Shown piece after piece: positions 8,577-20,200 of a DNA stretch of 64,000 nucleotides. The notes beneath the pieces are model-generated. The model made no database searches. It worked only from the letters and a program-made list of their open reading frames with translations, and had not been told where the DNA came from. Position numbers and translations under genes: made by a program. Numbering within the stretch: position 1 is the first letter of the stretch; every line of letters starts with the position of its first letter. The DNA is from Mesotoga prima MesG1.Ag.4.2 (lineage in GTDB: Bacteria > Thermotogota > Thermotogae > Petrotogales > Kosmotogaceae): assembly GCF_000147715.2 (NCBI RefSeq), contig NC_017934.1, positions 744,001 to 808,000 of the forward strand. The letters are read 5' to 3'.

Positions 8577-9614
8577 ATGTTTCAAAGTATGATTACTGCC
8601 GTTAATTCAGACGAGGGTTATACGGAAATCGTCAGGGCTGTCGTTGAAGGTCGTTATTTAAAGCCCGTTTTTTCTGTACTTAAGCTGGGTTCGGATTCGC
8701 TTGAAGAAGCATCACGAGTATTCGAGGAAAACAATTCTCTTCCTGCCGACGAGATTTTTGTGACTGCCTTCCACCCAAAAGATGTTGTTTTTCAGCATCT
8801 CGAAGTTCCACGGGTCAAATCAGTAAAGAATCTGGTAAGTGTAGCTAGCTTCAAGGCAGCATCTCAGTTTTCTCTACCGCCCGACGAAGTCAATGTTGCC
8901 TGCTTGAACTCATTGTCTTCACTTCGAACGGGTCTTGTCCCGGCCTTTATTATCACTAAGAAGAGAGCTCTGTACGAATTCATTGGAGAACTGACGGGAA
9001 AGAACTTCCCTGAACCTAACATAGTTGATGTGAAACCCTTTTCGATTTTCAAAATTGCTCAGACCAGCGTCTTTGAAGGGAATAATATCGTTTTTATCGT
9101 TGATAAGAGCTACTCGCTTCTATTGACACTAAGAGGAGAGGAAATTGTAGGCTTGAATTACATCAATGACGGGTTTGATGAAGTGGCGAGCGACTTCAAA
9201 GAAGATAACTCTCTGTCTCCAAACACTAATATGCAACGAGAGTTTCTTATAGGCTCCAAAGCCTATTATGACTCTTTGATTGAAGAAGCGTCGGAAAGAC
9301 TCGAGAGTATGATATCGTATCAGTTGAGAATGTACCTCACAAACACTCTGTCTAATTCTCCCAATACATCTGCAGCCGACGAATCACTCTTCAACAGGTT
9401 TTTTGTTGCAGGTCAGTCAAGCCTTTCGACAGCTGTTTATTCAAGAGCCTTTCAGCAAATCCTGGGCACTGAGACTGAGGTAGCGAGCATGCCTCTTAAG
9501 ATGAAGGAGACAAGCGGTATAACATATACATCGGCAGGACTACTCATGAGAGGTGGTGAGTTACTTGGTCGACGTAAACTTGTATTCAAGGAAGAGGCGG
9601 GTCTCAAGACTTAA
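8577..9614 (+). CDS. PilM/GspL-like cytoplasmic assembly protein
   Basis: A soluble 345-residue protein without membrane segments. The stretch RFFVAGQSSLSTAVYSRAF, followed by EVASMPLKM near the C-terminus, resembles the end of PilM/GspL actin-like folds, where a glycine loop precedes the last subdomain. In type IV pilus systems PilM binds the cytoplasmic tail of PilN and links the platform to the rest of the machine. The next genes have the topology of PilN and PilO, which supports the call. No clear ATP-binding signature is seen, so nucleotide binding is open. Confidence 0.72.
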   Translation: MFQSMITAVNSDEGYTEIVRAVVEGRYLKPVFSVLKLGSDSLEEASRVFEENNSLPADEIFVTAFHPKDVVFQHLEVPRVKSVKNLVSVASFKAASQFSLPPDEVNVACLNSLSSLRTGLVPAFIITKKRALYEFIGELTGKNFPEPNIVDVKPFSIFKIAQTSVFEGNNIVFIVDKSYSLLLTLRGEEIVGLNYINDGFDEVASDFKEDNSLSPNTNMQREFLIGSKAYYDSLIEEASERLESMISYQLRMYLTNTLSNSPNTSAADESLFNRFFVAGQSSLSTAVYSRAFQQILGTETEVASMPLKMKETSGITYTSAGLLMRGGELLGRRKLVFKEEAGLKT

Positions 9615-10137
9615 GTACTCTCTGATAGTTCTGCTGATAATTATCTTGCTGATTTTTGGGTCGCGTTTCTTTGTGACCCAGGCTTTCGAAATCAGATTGA
9701 GACAGGTTTCAAGAATGAAAGGGTACTTGTTTGACAATACCGGGACTTATTTGACAGGGAATCTGAAAGAAGATATAGACATGATGTATGAAAAGAAGCA
9801 GGAGTACATCGCGATAAGAAATAAACTAAGCAGACAGGTAAATGATCTCCGTAAACATGTTGATTTGAAGTCAGTTGAAATGGATGTGTTCAGGACAATA
9901 GAGGCCTATCTTGAGGACGAGAACGCAATGAAAACAATTGCCTCCAGAATACAGTTCGAAAGCGGGGTAGGAAACTCTTTCTACTATCTCATTTTTGAAG
10001 GAAAAGAGATGTTTTTCCCGACACCGCATACGACTCCAACGCTTCTCGCAAGACCAAGCGTCAGGGGTAATTTGGATTTTGCCGAGCTGTACTCTCTTCA
10101 GCTAGTTGATCTTGAGGTAGGTGACCTCAATGAATGA
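9553..10137 (+). CDS. PilN-like inner-membrane assembly protein
   Basis: The topology is a short cytoplasmic N-terminus containing VDVNLYSRKRR, one membrane helix (about residues 24-42) and a periplasmic coiled-coil plus globular part. PilN proteins start with a short INLL-type motif that binds PilM; LVDVNLYS is a plausible degenerate version. The gene overlaps the PilM-like gene by up to 62 nt. The start is uncertain: GTG codons at 9553/9556, or TTG 9565, which has a GAGGTG-type ribosome site about 9 nt upstream and would give a protein starting MVDVNLYS. It overlaps the next gene by 8 nt. Confidence 0.7.
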   Translation: MVSYLVDVNLYSRKRRVSRLKYSLIVLLIIILLIFGSRFFVTQAFEIRLRQVSRMKGYLFDNTGTYLTGNLKEDIDMMYEKKQEYIAIRNKLSRQVNDLRKHVDLKSVEMDVFRTIEAYLEDENAMKTIASRIQFESGVGNSFYYLIFEGKEMFFPTPHTTPTLLARPSVRGNLDFAELYSLQLVDLEVGDLNE

Positions 10138-10726
10138 GAAGAACGGATTCAACTTCGAAGAAATGAAAGCACCCGCAGGAGCAGAGCCTTTTGAGGGTAG
10201 CGATTCGTTTTTTATCCACAGAGACTACGCAAATAAGCTGAATAGAAGGCTCAGTTTTCTTGACAAGAAAGGAATAAACTCAAAACTTGCCTTCTGGTCA
10301 CTGATTGCCTTGACTGTTTTGGGTTTTCTCTTCTTGGTTATTCTGTACTCCTACAGCACTTTTGAGAACACTTCTCTGCTCATTGATGAAGTAAATGGTT
10401 TAGAAAGCGCCTATCTTGAAGTTCAGCTCCTTTCAAGGGTGAGAAACGAGGCACTTGGTTCAATGAGCACTAGAAGCTATTTGAATGATCTTGAAGAGAA
10501 AATTCCGATAGGGTCGAAGCCCGGCGACTACAATGGGATAATTGCTTCGGGAAACTCAAGGGATATTCTCGATCTCGTAGAAATGATTGTAAATGAACCC
10601 AGAATACTTGTCAAAAAGCTAGAGCTAAGATCTAATCTTGGGTTTCCGATTCTCCCGGAGTCCAACATTCCCTCGAATCTCTCTCTTGAACTGAAAATCG
10701 ATCTAAACGTGACTGGAATCTTTTAG
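10130..10726 (+). CDS. PilO-like inner-membrane assembly protein
   Basis: A cytoplasmic N-terminus of about 50 residues, one membrane helix (about 53-74) and a periplasmic domain starting with a coiled coil. Gene order after PilM and PilN, plus this topology, points to PilO (or GspM), which pairs with PilN in the periplasm. The 50-residue cytoplasmic head is longer than usual for PilO. ATG 10130 is preferred over GTG 10121 because GAGGTAGG ends 8 nt upstream. Sequence identity to the family is weak by eye, so the call rests mainly on context. Confidence 0.66.
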   Translation: MNEKNGFNFEEMKAPAGAEPFEGSDSFFIHRDYANKLNRRLSFLDKKGINSKLAFWSLIALTVLGFLFLVILYSYSTFENTSLLIDEVNGLESAYLEVQLLSRVRNEALGSMSTRSYLNDLEEKIPIGSKPGDYNGIIASGNSRDILDLVEMIVNEPRILVKKLELRSNLGFPILPESNIPSNLSLELKIDLNVTGIF

Positions 10727-10740
10727 GGGGAGCTGAATCT

Positions 10741-11181
10741 ATGGAGAAGTACGTTATGGTAATAGTTATCGCGATTTTCCTTATCGTAACAGGTGGGGTT
10801 ATTCTGACATTTCTCCTCGAACCCGTTGAAATTGCAGACGTAGCGGCCAGCAGGATCAAGATTGATCCTATAAACACTGATAGAGTTGTTAGTAGCGTAA
10901 GTTTGGAGAATCATTTTCTTCCTCTGTATGCCAGTCCTTCTGAAGTAATCAGTTCCATGCTAGAAGTCGGTGAGGAAGCTGAAGGTGTAAGGTATGTCGC
11001 ATACTATAGATTAAACAAGATTGATTATGCTGTTCTTGAATCTGGGCAGTCTCAAGTTACTGTAAGAGTGGGAGAACAGGTTGCTCCCTCCTACATCGTG
11101 TATGGGATTACGGAATTTGCTGTATTGCTGAACGACACTAGCACAAACAGCTTTGTTGTTGTCAAGTATTTCAGGTCGTAA
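10741..11181 (+). CDS. Single-span periplasmic protein, PilP/GspC-like by position
   Basis: A 146-residue protein with an N-terminal membrane helix (about residues 5-27) and a beta-rich periplasmic domain ending near FVVVKYFRS. In comparable clusters the gene between PilO and the secretin encodes PilP or GspC, which bridges the inner-membrane platform to the secretin N-domains. No PilP lipobox is present, so GspC-like anchoring fits better. The ribosome site GGGGGAG is well placed. The gene ends 28 nt before the chosen secretin start. Function is inferred from place and topology. Confidence 0.58.
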   Translation: MEKYVMVIVIAIFLIVTGGVILTFLLEPVEIADVAASRIKIDPINTDRVVSSVSLENHFLPLYASPSEVISSMLEVGEEAEGVRYVAYYRLNKIDYAVLESGQSQVTVRVGEQVAPSYIVYGITEFAVLLNDTSTNSFVVVKYFRS

Positions 11182-11209
11182 ACTCGAGGGTGAATATGGG
11201 GTGATTCAT

Positions 11210-14200
11210 GTGAGAAGAATAGCGGTCTTATTCCTGGTTCTGGGTTTCTTCTGTATCGGTTTCTCTAATCAACTGAATTCAGTCATACCTTCTATGGATG
11301 CTGAATCAGTGACGGTGACTCTGATTTTTATGAACGAAGTCACCGATTATAACATTCAATCCAATCCTTCCAAGACAATATATTCTCTGGCGCTGGACGG
11401 AGTAAGCGGCCGTGATATGAATCTGCCGCTAAGAATGGGACCCGTTGAGGGTCTCTGGACCCGCCAGGACCCGAAGCGACTTTCAGTGAATGTCGCCTTG
11501 CTGATTCCTGCAATCGACGAGCCGCAAGTCACAATCAGGGAGAACATCGTAACGCTCAGATTTTTCAGATCTAACATTGACGTTGACATCGAGAAGTTCA
11601 CAACATACGGAATGACTTTGTCAACTGCCATGACCTATCTCTTTTCCGAGGAAATGCTAGACCTTTCCTACATAATATCTCCAAGTGTGAGAGATGAGGA
11701 AGTTGTTGTCGGTTTTTCACTTGCGATGCCAGAGGACATCCTCAGAAACATTCTCACTTCTCTTGGAGACAGGGTCGCTTACTCCTATTTGACAGATGGA
11801 ACCTTCTACCTCGGGACACCTGAAGAAGTACAGAGTCTGGTAAACGCGTTCTGGAAAACTTATATTGGTGTGGAGTTCAAACTGGAGGGTGAAACCGTTT
11901 CTGAGCAGATTGAGAGATTGAGAAAGACTCTTCCCGTGAACAGTTTTATTGAGTATCTCCCAAATGAAGCTTCTCTCATGGTTTTCGGAGATCTCCAAAC
12001 CCATATGAGTCTTTCTGCTGCTCTTACAACTAATACGGTTACGAAGGAATTTACCATTCCGTGGGAGATAACAGATGTGGAAGACACTCCTCTCAACTCT
12101 TATTTAGACCTTGCAAGGAAATTGAATGCAACGCTTTTTTCTGAGAGTCTGACAATAATAAGCATTCCTGAATTTAACAAACTTATTCTTTCCGGGAATG
12201 ATTCTCAGGTAAATGCTCTTTATGAATATCTAGAGCTGTATAGAGAAAATGTTACATCTGAGGATCTAGATTCAAGTAAAGCGAGAAAAACAATAACGCT
12301 ACCGGACAACTTCTTTCTCATCGAAGATGTGCTGAAACTAGGCAGTGTTGGCGGGTCCGGCTTGACAGAAGGCAATACTCTTGTTGGCGCCATACTGAGT
12401 ATTCTTCAAAGTTACGCCCCTTATGAAGAGATAGCTGTAGATAGAGCATTTGAGCCTATCGGAAAGGTAACATTCGAGTTGCCAAACTATCTAGTTCCAG
12501 TTCTAGAAAAGACTGTGGATTCTTTTTCGGGAATATCTGCGGAGGTTTCCTACACGATAGTGAATTATCACTTAACAATAGAGGAATCTGTGAGATCTCA
12601 GGTGGAGCGAATAACTGGAGCACTGATCGAGCCCTTGGGCGAAAGGAAGGGCTACATTCTTAAAGGCTCCAGGAGTTCAATAGGAACAGCAGAATATCTC
12701 CTCTCACTTTTCACTGGGATCACTTTCGAAGATTACTCCAGCACATATCTTGAACTAAAAGCTAATGATTCCTTTGAGGAAGTCTCGGCCTTTCTCAGAA
12801 CCTTCTACTCGGCACAAGGTCTTGTCCAAGATGAGTACACAGTTGAGCAGATTGCAGATAGATTGGTCTTCATGTATGCCCCTTCGGAAATAATGGAAAA
12901 GGCTGTTCTTGAACTGGAACAGCACGAAAGGCAGATATACAGGGTAACAAAAGAATCCATTCTTGAAATCGCTCCCGAAATCTATTCTTCAGGCCTGGGC
13001 GAGTTACTCCAGACGATTCTCGTGGAGAATGAAACGGCAGACTTCATTCAGTCGGCAGGATTGTTGGTAGTCAGTGCTTACCCGGAGAGACTCGCCGAGA
13101 TAGAAACCATTATCGAAGAGAGAATACCTAGAATCAAAGAAATGCTTGAGAATAGAATGTCTAGTCAGGAGAACAGGTTATCCCTGCAGATCGAAGCTAT
13201 TCCAGGTTGGGATATTGAGAAATTCAGGATGTATCTCAACGACTTTCTTGGAACTGAGCTTTTTTCAGAGATTACTCTCACCACATCGGGAAGCGGCTAC
13301 ATAGTCATTGCAGCGGAGTCTGTTTTGGAAGCAATTTCCGCTGAAGCTGAAAAACTTAGAGGATTTGAAGAACCTTCTTACAGACTGGAAACTTCCATTC
13401 CGTCACTTGCTCAGTTCGAGCTTCTTTTGCAGAGGCTTGGAATAGCCGTAACAATAGTTCCTGTCGACAACCAGTTCATGATTGTAGGTTCAAAAGTCAA
13501 TGTCGAAGAGGCTTCCAGGCTTGTAAGACAGCTTAGCACCGGACTACCCGTTCAAGGGGAAGTTTCGGAAAGTGAGACTGTTTACGAGTATAGATTTATA
13601 GACATTCCTTATTCGGAAGTGCAGGGAATAAGTGATCTTCTGGACAAACTAAACCTGTCAGTTGAGTTCGTCAACACGCCATCTGGAGTCGCGATTGTAG
13701 CCACTGAAGATAGGCTGAAAGAAGCGATGGTCGTGATTGATTCGATTCTTTCTAGAATCGAGACAATCGAGACGGGGCCTAGAAGTTACAGTTTGATAGA
13801 TATAGAGCCATCCCTAGTCGATAGCCTTGACGAGATACTTTCGCTGTTAGGGTACGAAATAGATCTTGTAGAGTCACCGGCGGGAGTCATAGGGATTGGT
13901 GTAGAGGCGCAGCTCGCAAAGGCAAAGAAGATCGTCGAAGAGATTATGAATAAGGAGGCATCAATACTTCCTCAGCAGGGAGACATTGAAAGCGAGAAAT
14001 CATATCTGATCATTTTCTCGAAGCCTGAAGTGGAAATTGCCTCGCTCAACTCAATGATAGATGTTTTCGGTATGGATCTTGTTATCACGCCAATCTATGA
14101 CAAGATTGTCGTTGTTGGAGATAGCGAGGATTTAAAGCTTTTCAACGGATTGTACGATCAGATACTTACTACCGAGAGCGTTGAAGGAGCCTTTGTATCA

Positions 14201-17200
14201 AGGGAGATTGCAGGGGTTCCTGGATGGGATTCCGAACGTCTTCTATCTTATCTGGGCGTAGTTCTTGGACCAGAAAAGACTGCAAATATCTCCTTCGTTC
14301 AGACGGCCAAAGGATACATAATCAGTTGCCCCGAGTCGATCATTGAAAGAGTAGAGAACGAATTCGAGAGGCTGAGGGGAATCGAGAGTCCATCCTATTC
14401 GATAGAAAGCAAGATGCCTCAGATTGATGAAATCAATTCACTTCTTTCGAGGCTCGGCATCATTGTCGATATTCTGGAAGTCGACGATTATTTTGTCGTT
14501 GTTGGATCGGAATACAATGTTGCACGAGCAAAAGAACTCATATCGAAATTAGTTGAGGCGATCGGAGAGGACCCGGAATCTAAAGAAACTGTATTTGAGC
14601 TTTCTACAATCGAAAGCAAGGATTCCCAGGTTTTTGGTGAGATCTTCTCAAGCATTGGGATCGATGTTAGGTTGCTTGAATCCCCTTCCGGGGTCCTTGT
14701 AGTAGGTAGAGAAGAAGAGGTTTCGAAAGCAATAGAAACTTCCAAATCGATTCTCCAGAAGAGACCTTCTACGGCTTTAGCACAGGCTGTGTTTGAATTC
14801 GTGCCGGCAGCTTTCGAGGAAATAGGAGATTACTCCTTAATACTGGAGAAAATGGGCATCGATGCGGAGTTGCTTCCATCTCCGTCGGGTGTCATCGTAG
14901 TTGGATCGTCTGAAGAGGTTTCTAAAGCTAGAACGGCAGTTCAGACAATTCATGATCAGAAACAGGCATTCGATAGTACTGAAGATTCCAAGAACGTGTC
15001 TACCTTCGTCCGAAGAGTTGCAGGCTGGAGCGACGAGGTATTCACCAGTTATCTCAGCGACTTCTTGGGCGAAGATTTATATTCTCGAGTCTCTATTGCT
15101 CCAACAGTAAGTGGTTACATCGCCGTCGGACCCATTGATCTTCTTGAAACTATTGAAGCCGAGGTTGCGCGACTGAACGAAATTCAGGACCCCTACTTCA
15201 TTGTGAAGCAGGGATTGACTCCTCTCGATCAGCTGGAACTGCTTATTGAAGCGCTAGGAATAAGAGTCGAAATTATCCCCGTTGAAGACAAATACTTGAT
15301 CGTCGGAAATCATGACAGTGTTGTTCAAACGGGTGAGTTGATTGATCAGCTCATCGATGCTATATACCCAGAGGGAAAGCCCACAGAGCAGACTGCAACT
15401 TCGAAGACATTCATTTTCCTCCCGATCGAACCAGAAGATATTGCGCCACTCGAGACGGTTATGGAGAAACTCGGTATTATCTCCGAATTTGTTCAGATCT
15501 CAAATGGAGTCATTGCGGTAGGGTCGACGGAAGAGCTTTCAAGATCTCTTGATGTTGTCGAATCGGTGATGGCCCATTCTGAAAGTGTAACGGCTGAACT
15601 GGAAATGGATTACAGGTTTGTTGATGTTCTGAAGGACTCCATAGATCAGCTTCTGCCGATAATTGAACGCTTGAGTATTGGAGTTGAACTGCTTGACACT
15701 CCTGCCGGAGTAGTTGCGATCGGAGCCGAACAAGATTTGGATCGTGCGGAAGAGTTGATCAAAGCAATCAACTCTAGAGATACGAAAGAAGTTCCTCTTC
15801 AAGAGAAATATGAGAGTTATCTTCTTCTGCCTCTTTCAGCCGGGATTACAGTTGAATCACTGCAACCTGCGCTAGAACTTCTAGCTTACAGAGTATTTGC
15901 GGTAAGCGTTGCAGACAAACTGATTGCAATAGGCAGCGAAGAAGACCTACTGAAGTTCAAGGCACTTTACATGCAGCTTCAATCTCAGGAAGTAGACAGG
16001 GAAGAACGGATTTCTCTGGAAATAAAAATGATACCTGGCTGGGATCTTACTCGTTTGAATGAATATCTGAGACTCTTTCTTGGAGCCGATGAGTTTGAGA
16101 GGATTTCCATTGTTTCATCTTCCACAGGATTCGTTGCTCTTACTCCAAGAGCTCTGGCAGACGTTGTGGAGGCTGAAATATCAAGGCTGAGAGAATTCGA
16201 AGACCCTGCATTTACAGTGATTGAAAGAGTGCCTCCTGTAGACGATCTGGAAGGGCTGCTGGTTAGACTGGGAGTACTCGTTGATCTGGTAGAAATGGGT
16301 AGCTCGACGATCGTTATCGGGTCGGGGGAAGACGTAAGACAAACCGGAATAATAATAGAACAGCTTATGGAAAGTGTGAAATTCGATGTTGCTTCACCGG
16401 AAGTAATGGAATACAGCGTTCTAGACATCGCTCAAGACGACATCGAAAGCTTCAGTGCAATTCTTGAAAGCCTCACGATAGATGTTTCCCTTATTTCATC
16501 GCCCTCTGGAGCCATAGCGATCGGCTCACATCAAGCAGTGGCTAGAGCAGAGACGGTTGTTGAAGATATTCTCAGCAGGAGAACGACTCCGCAGGTTTAT
16601 GAACCGACATACGCCTTCACTGGGATACAAAGCGCAGATATTGCCATTTATCAGACGATTCTGGACAAACTTGACTCGGGAGTGGAGCTTCTGCCATCCG
16701 CTACTGGAGTTATCATGATCGGTGAAGGAGACAAGGTGCAAGAAGCGGTCAAGACAGTCAATGCGATTCTTGAGAGAGAAGCGTTGTTTGACGAATCAGA
16801 AGGTCAACCAGACAGGGTCTCAAACGTTGCAGCCATCGTCCCTGGTTGGAACGATGAGAAATATGCAAGCTACTTTGCTGACTTTCTCGGCAAGGACGAC
16901 TTCTCTAGAATAACCATTACACCGTCTTCCAGTGGTTACATTGTTGTCGGTCCCCAGGAAGTTGTATCAAAACTGGTCAAAGAGGCTTCGAGGCTGGCTG
17001 GAATTGAGGATCCCTTCTTTGTTATCGAGAATTCGCTTCCCGCAGTCGAGCAAATGGATTCACTTCTTGAACGGCTTGGGTTGAAGGTAACGATTCTGCC
17101 TGTTGAAGACAAATTCCTCGTAGTTGGCAAGAAAGAGAGCGTAGAAGAGGCTGTTGAGCTAATAAGACTTCTGAGTAACGGACTGGAAGCGCCATCAAGT

Positions 17201-20200
17201 TCAAGAAAATATGATTTCCAAATAATGCCTGCAAGCGAGGGAGCATTTGATACTATACGGCAAGTATTAGCAGAGCTGAAAATTGAAGCAACTGCGCTTA
17301 GCTTTGGAGACAACGTCATCCTTGTCGGCTATGATGAGGACCTCGAAAGTGCCGCGAAGGTCGTGAATTCTATTAATGAACGAACGGTAACTCTCGAAAC
17401 GGATAAAGAACTGAAATATTCTTTTACGGAAATACCGAATGATAGAATAAATGAGTTTTCAGCCATTCTCGATAGTCTTGAGATGGATGTGCAGCTACTT
17501 TCCTCGCCATCCGGAGTAGTATTGGTGGGGACCGAAGAAGAGTCGGCTAAAGCTAATGATGTCATACTATCAGTGCTTTCTAAGGCCGAAGAGGATGAGA
17601 TGGTTGAATCAAGGTTCTTCAATAACCCTGCCGGCTGGGAAGATGGAAAACTTGTCACTTACCTGAGAAGTTTCCTCGGAGAGAAGGATTGGGCAAAAAT
17701 CAGTGTGACTCCGGTTCAGTCCGGTTATCTAATAGTGGGTCCAACTGCCATATTGGACAGAATTCACTCTGAAACGGTCAGGTTATCAGGACTGGAGAAG
17801 CCACACTACGAAATAGTTGATACTGTTCCCTCGATTCAGAATCTTCAGGGCATGCTCGAAAAGATGGGACTTGCGGTAACTGTAGTTATCGTAGATGGGA
17901 GATCGATGGTCATTGGACCGGAAGATGACGTTATTCAGACTGTGAGGATTTTCAGCGAGCTTTCCGAGGGAGTTGTTTTGCCCAAGGGAGAGGAACCCGA
18001 TGTATTTAACTTCGTAGAAATCCCCACCGAAGAAGTCGAAAGCTTTAGAGCAATATTCTCGAGATTAGGAATACGCGTTGATCTACTGAATGCCCCCACG
18101 GGCGTAATCGCTGTAGGTCAGGGTGAAGAAGTAGCTAAGGCCGTTGACACTATAACTTCTATACTTTCAAGGAGAGAGGTTCAGGTGGTTGATGGTGAGA
18201 AGAGCTACCTGGTAGTTGAAGTCGCGGACGGATTCGACCTGGCTGCAGCACAGTCAATTCTTTCGGCATTCAATATAAACGTCTTCCCGCTTTCGGTTGC
18301 AGGGAAGCTAGTAGTAATCGGGAGCGAGAACGAGATCATGAGGTTCGCAGAAATAAGAGAAGATATAATCAGCGAACATAGAGTAACGGTGATTGTTCCC
18401 CGCGAGGTCACTCTCGAGGAGCTTACAGGGATTGTAGATACTCTGGAAATGGAGATTTCCGTTCTAGAGATCAGGGACAGCTTCGTTGTCTACGGGAAAG
18501 AAGGAGACATCGAGCGGGTCAGGGCTATTCTTTCCGAGCTTGTTTCCGAAAAACCTTCTGAGGAAGTTCGCCATTCGAGGATATTCACCGGAATCTCCCT
18601 TAGCACCGACTTCCTTAATAAGCTCCTCTCCAGTATGAATTCCTCGCTCACAATTTACGGAGAGGGAGACAAATTAGTTGCTGTAGGTACCGAAGATGAC
18701 ATTGAGATGTTTGAAGGTCTCTTGAAGGAGATTGGATCTGCCCCGTCTACTGAAGAACTGACGGCGCAGTTCTATCCCAGAATTGAAGGATGGACTGGAG
18801 AGACACTCTCCGGATTCTTTGAGGCTATGAATCTGGCGGTTCAGGTATTTCACGAAAACAGTCAGGGATACCTGTTGATTGGACCGGAATCTGAGCTTTC
18901 CAAGCTGCCCGATATCATGGAGGGCCTCGAACTCAAGACGAAGAAGCTTACAACTCTCTACCCTGTTCCTTCAGGTATGACATTCGAAGAGCTGAGAGAG
19001 ATACTGATTTCGGCCGGGTTCAATCTTTCCTATACAAAACTTGGACAGAGTATGTCGATTTCCGGTCTTGAAGAAGACGTTGAGCTTGCAGTTGCCCTGC
19101 TGGACGAAGTGATAAGAAGCAATCTTGGCAAGGGGATCTCTTATAGGCTAATCAAGCTTCCTGCAGATTTGACACTGGAAAAGTTTGAGAAAATCATGGG
19201 AGATATGGCGCTAGGCATATCCTCTGTTCAGGTAGATGGAGAAGTTATGCTTATTGGTTCCGACAGTGATTTGAGAACTGCCAATGAAATAGTTGAGTAT
19301 CTCACTCCGGAAGGCACTCCTATTGAGGATGAAGTAGTCTACTCTGTGATTCCTATCAGTGAAGAGCTTTCAATGACGGAGATCGCAGCTCTGGTCGAAA
19401 AGCTTTCGCTTAATGTAGAGATCCTTCCAGTCGGTGAAGACCTATTCGTGATTGGAACTCAAAGAAACGTAGATAGCTTCAGGGAGTTAGTCAATTCCAT
19501 TTCGGCGACCCTCGGGATAGAGGAAGTCCAAAGCCCCGAATACACAATCGTTGAGTTCGTTGAAGAGATCTCACTGGATCAGTTCAGAGAATTGCTAGCC
19601 TCCCTCAATATCTCGGTAAAGATTGTGGAGGTTGGAGATTATCTCGTTTTCATAGGTTCAGGTGAGGACAATTTGGAAGCCGCTGAGCTTTTCTCCAGAT
19701 TTGAGACGAAGGATACAGAACCGGAATCTGAGGAGATTGAGTTCGAAGCTCTTTCGTTCCCTGAGGGGTTTGATATAAACTCTCTCACAACTGTTTTCGA
19801 AAAGCTCGATCTAAGAGTCGACATAAACGCCGTTAGCAACGTCCTCCTGATAATCGGAACGAGAGAATCGATAGAAAACGCAGTTACAATAATAGAAAAA
19901 CTCGTTCAGGTATCGACGGGAGATTCAGGTGAAGGGAACGTCTTCAAAGTCCTTGAATCAAAGGAGGGAGTTTCTTCCGAGCTTTTGAGTCAGCTCTTCA
20001 GATTGATCGGGGTGGAGGTAGAGATTCTGGAAAGCGAAACGGTCTTTGTCTTCGTCGGAAGCGAAGCCGATGTAGAAATGGCCGTAGATGTGTATGATTC
20101 TCTTGGAGAGAGCGCCGGTGTAGACGAAGGACCGCTCTCTTACACAATAACGATTCTCCCGAAGAATCTTACTCCCAGCCAGCTCCAAACCGCCTTCACA

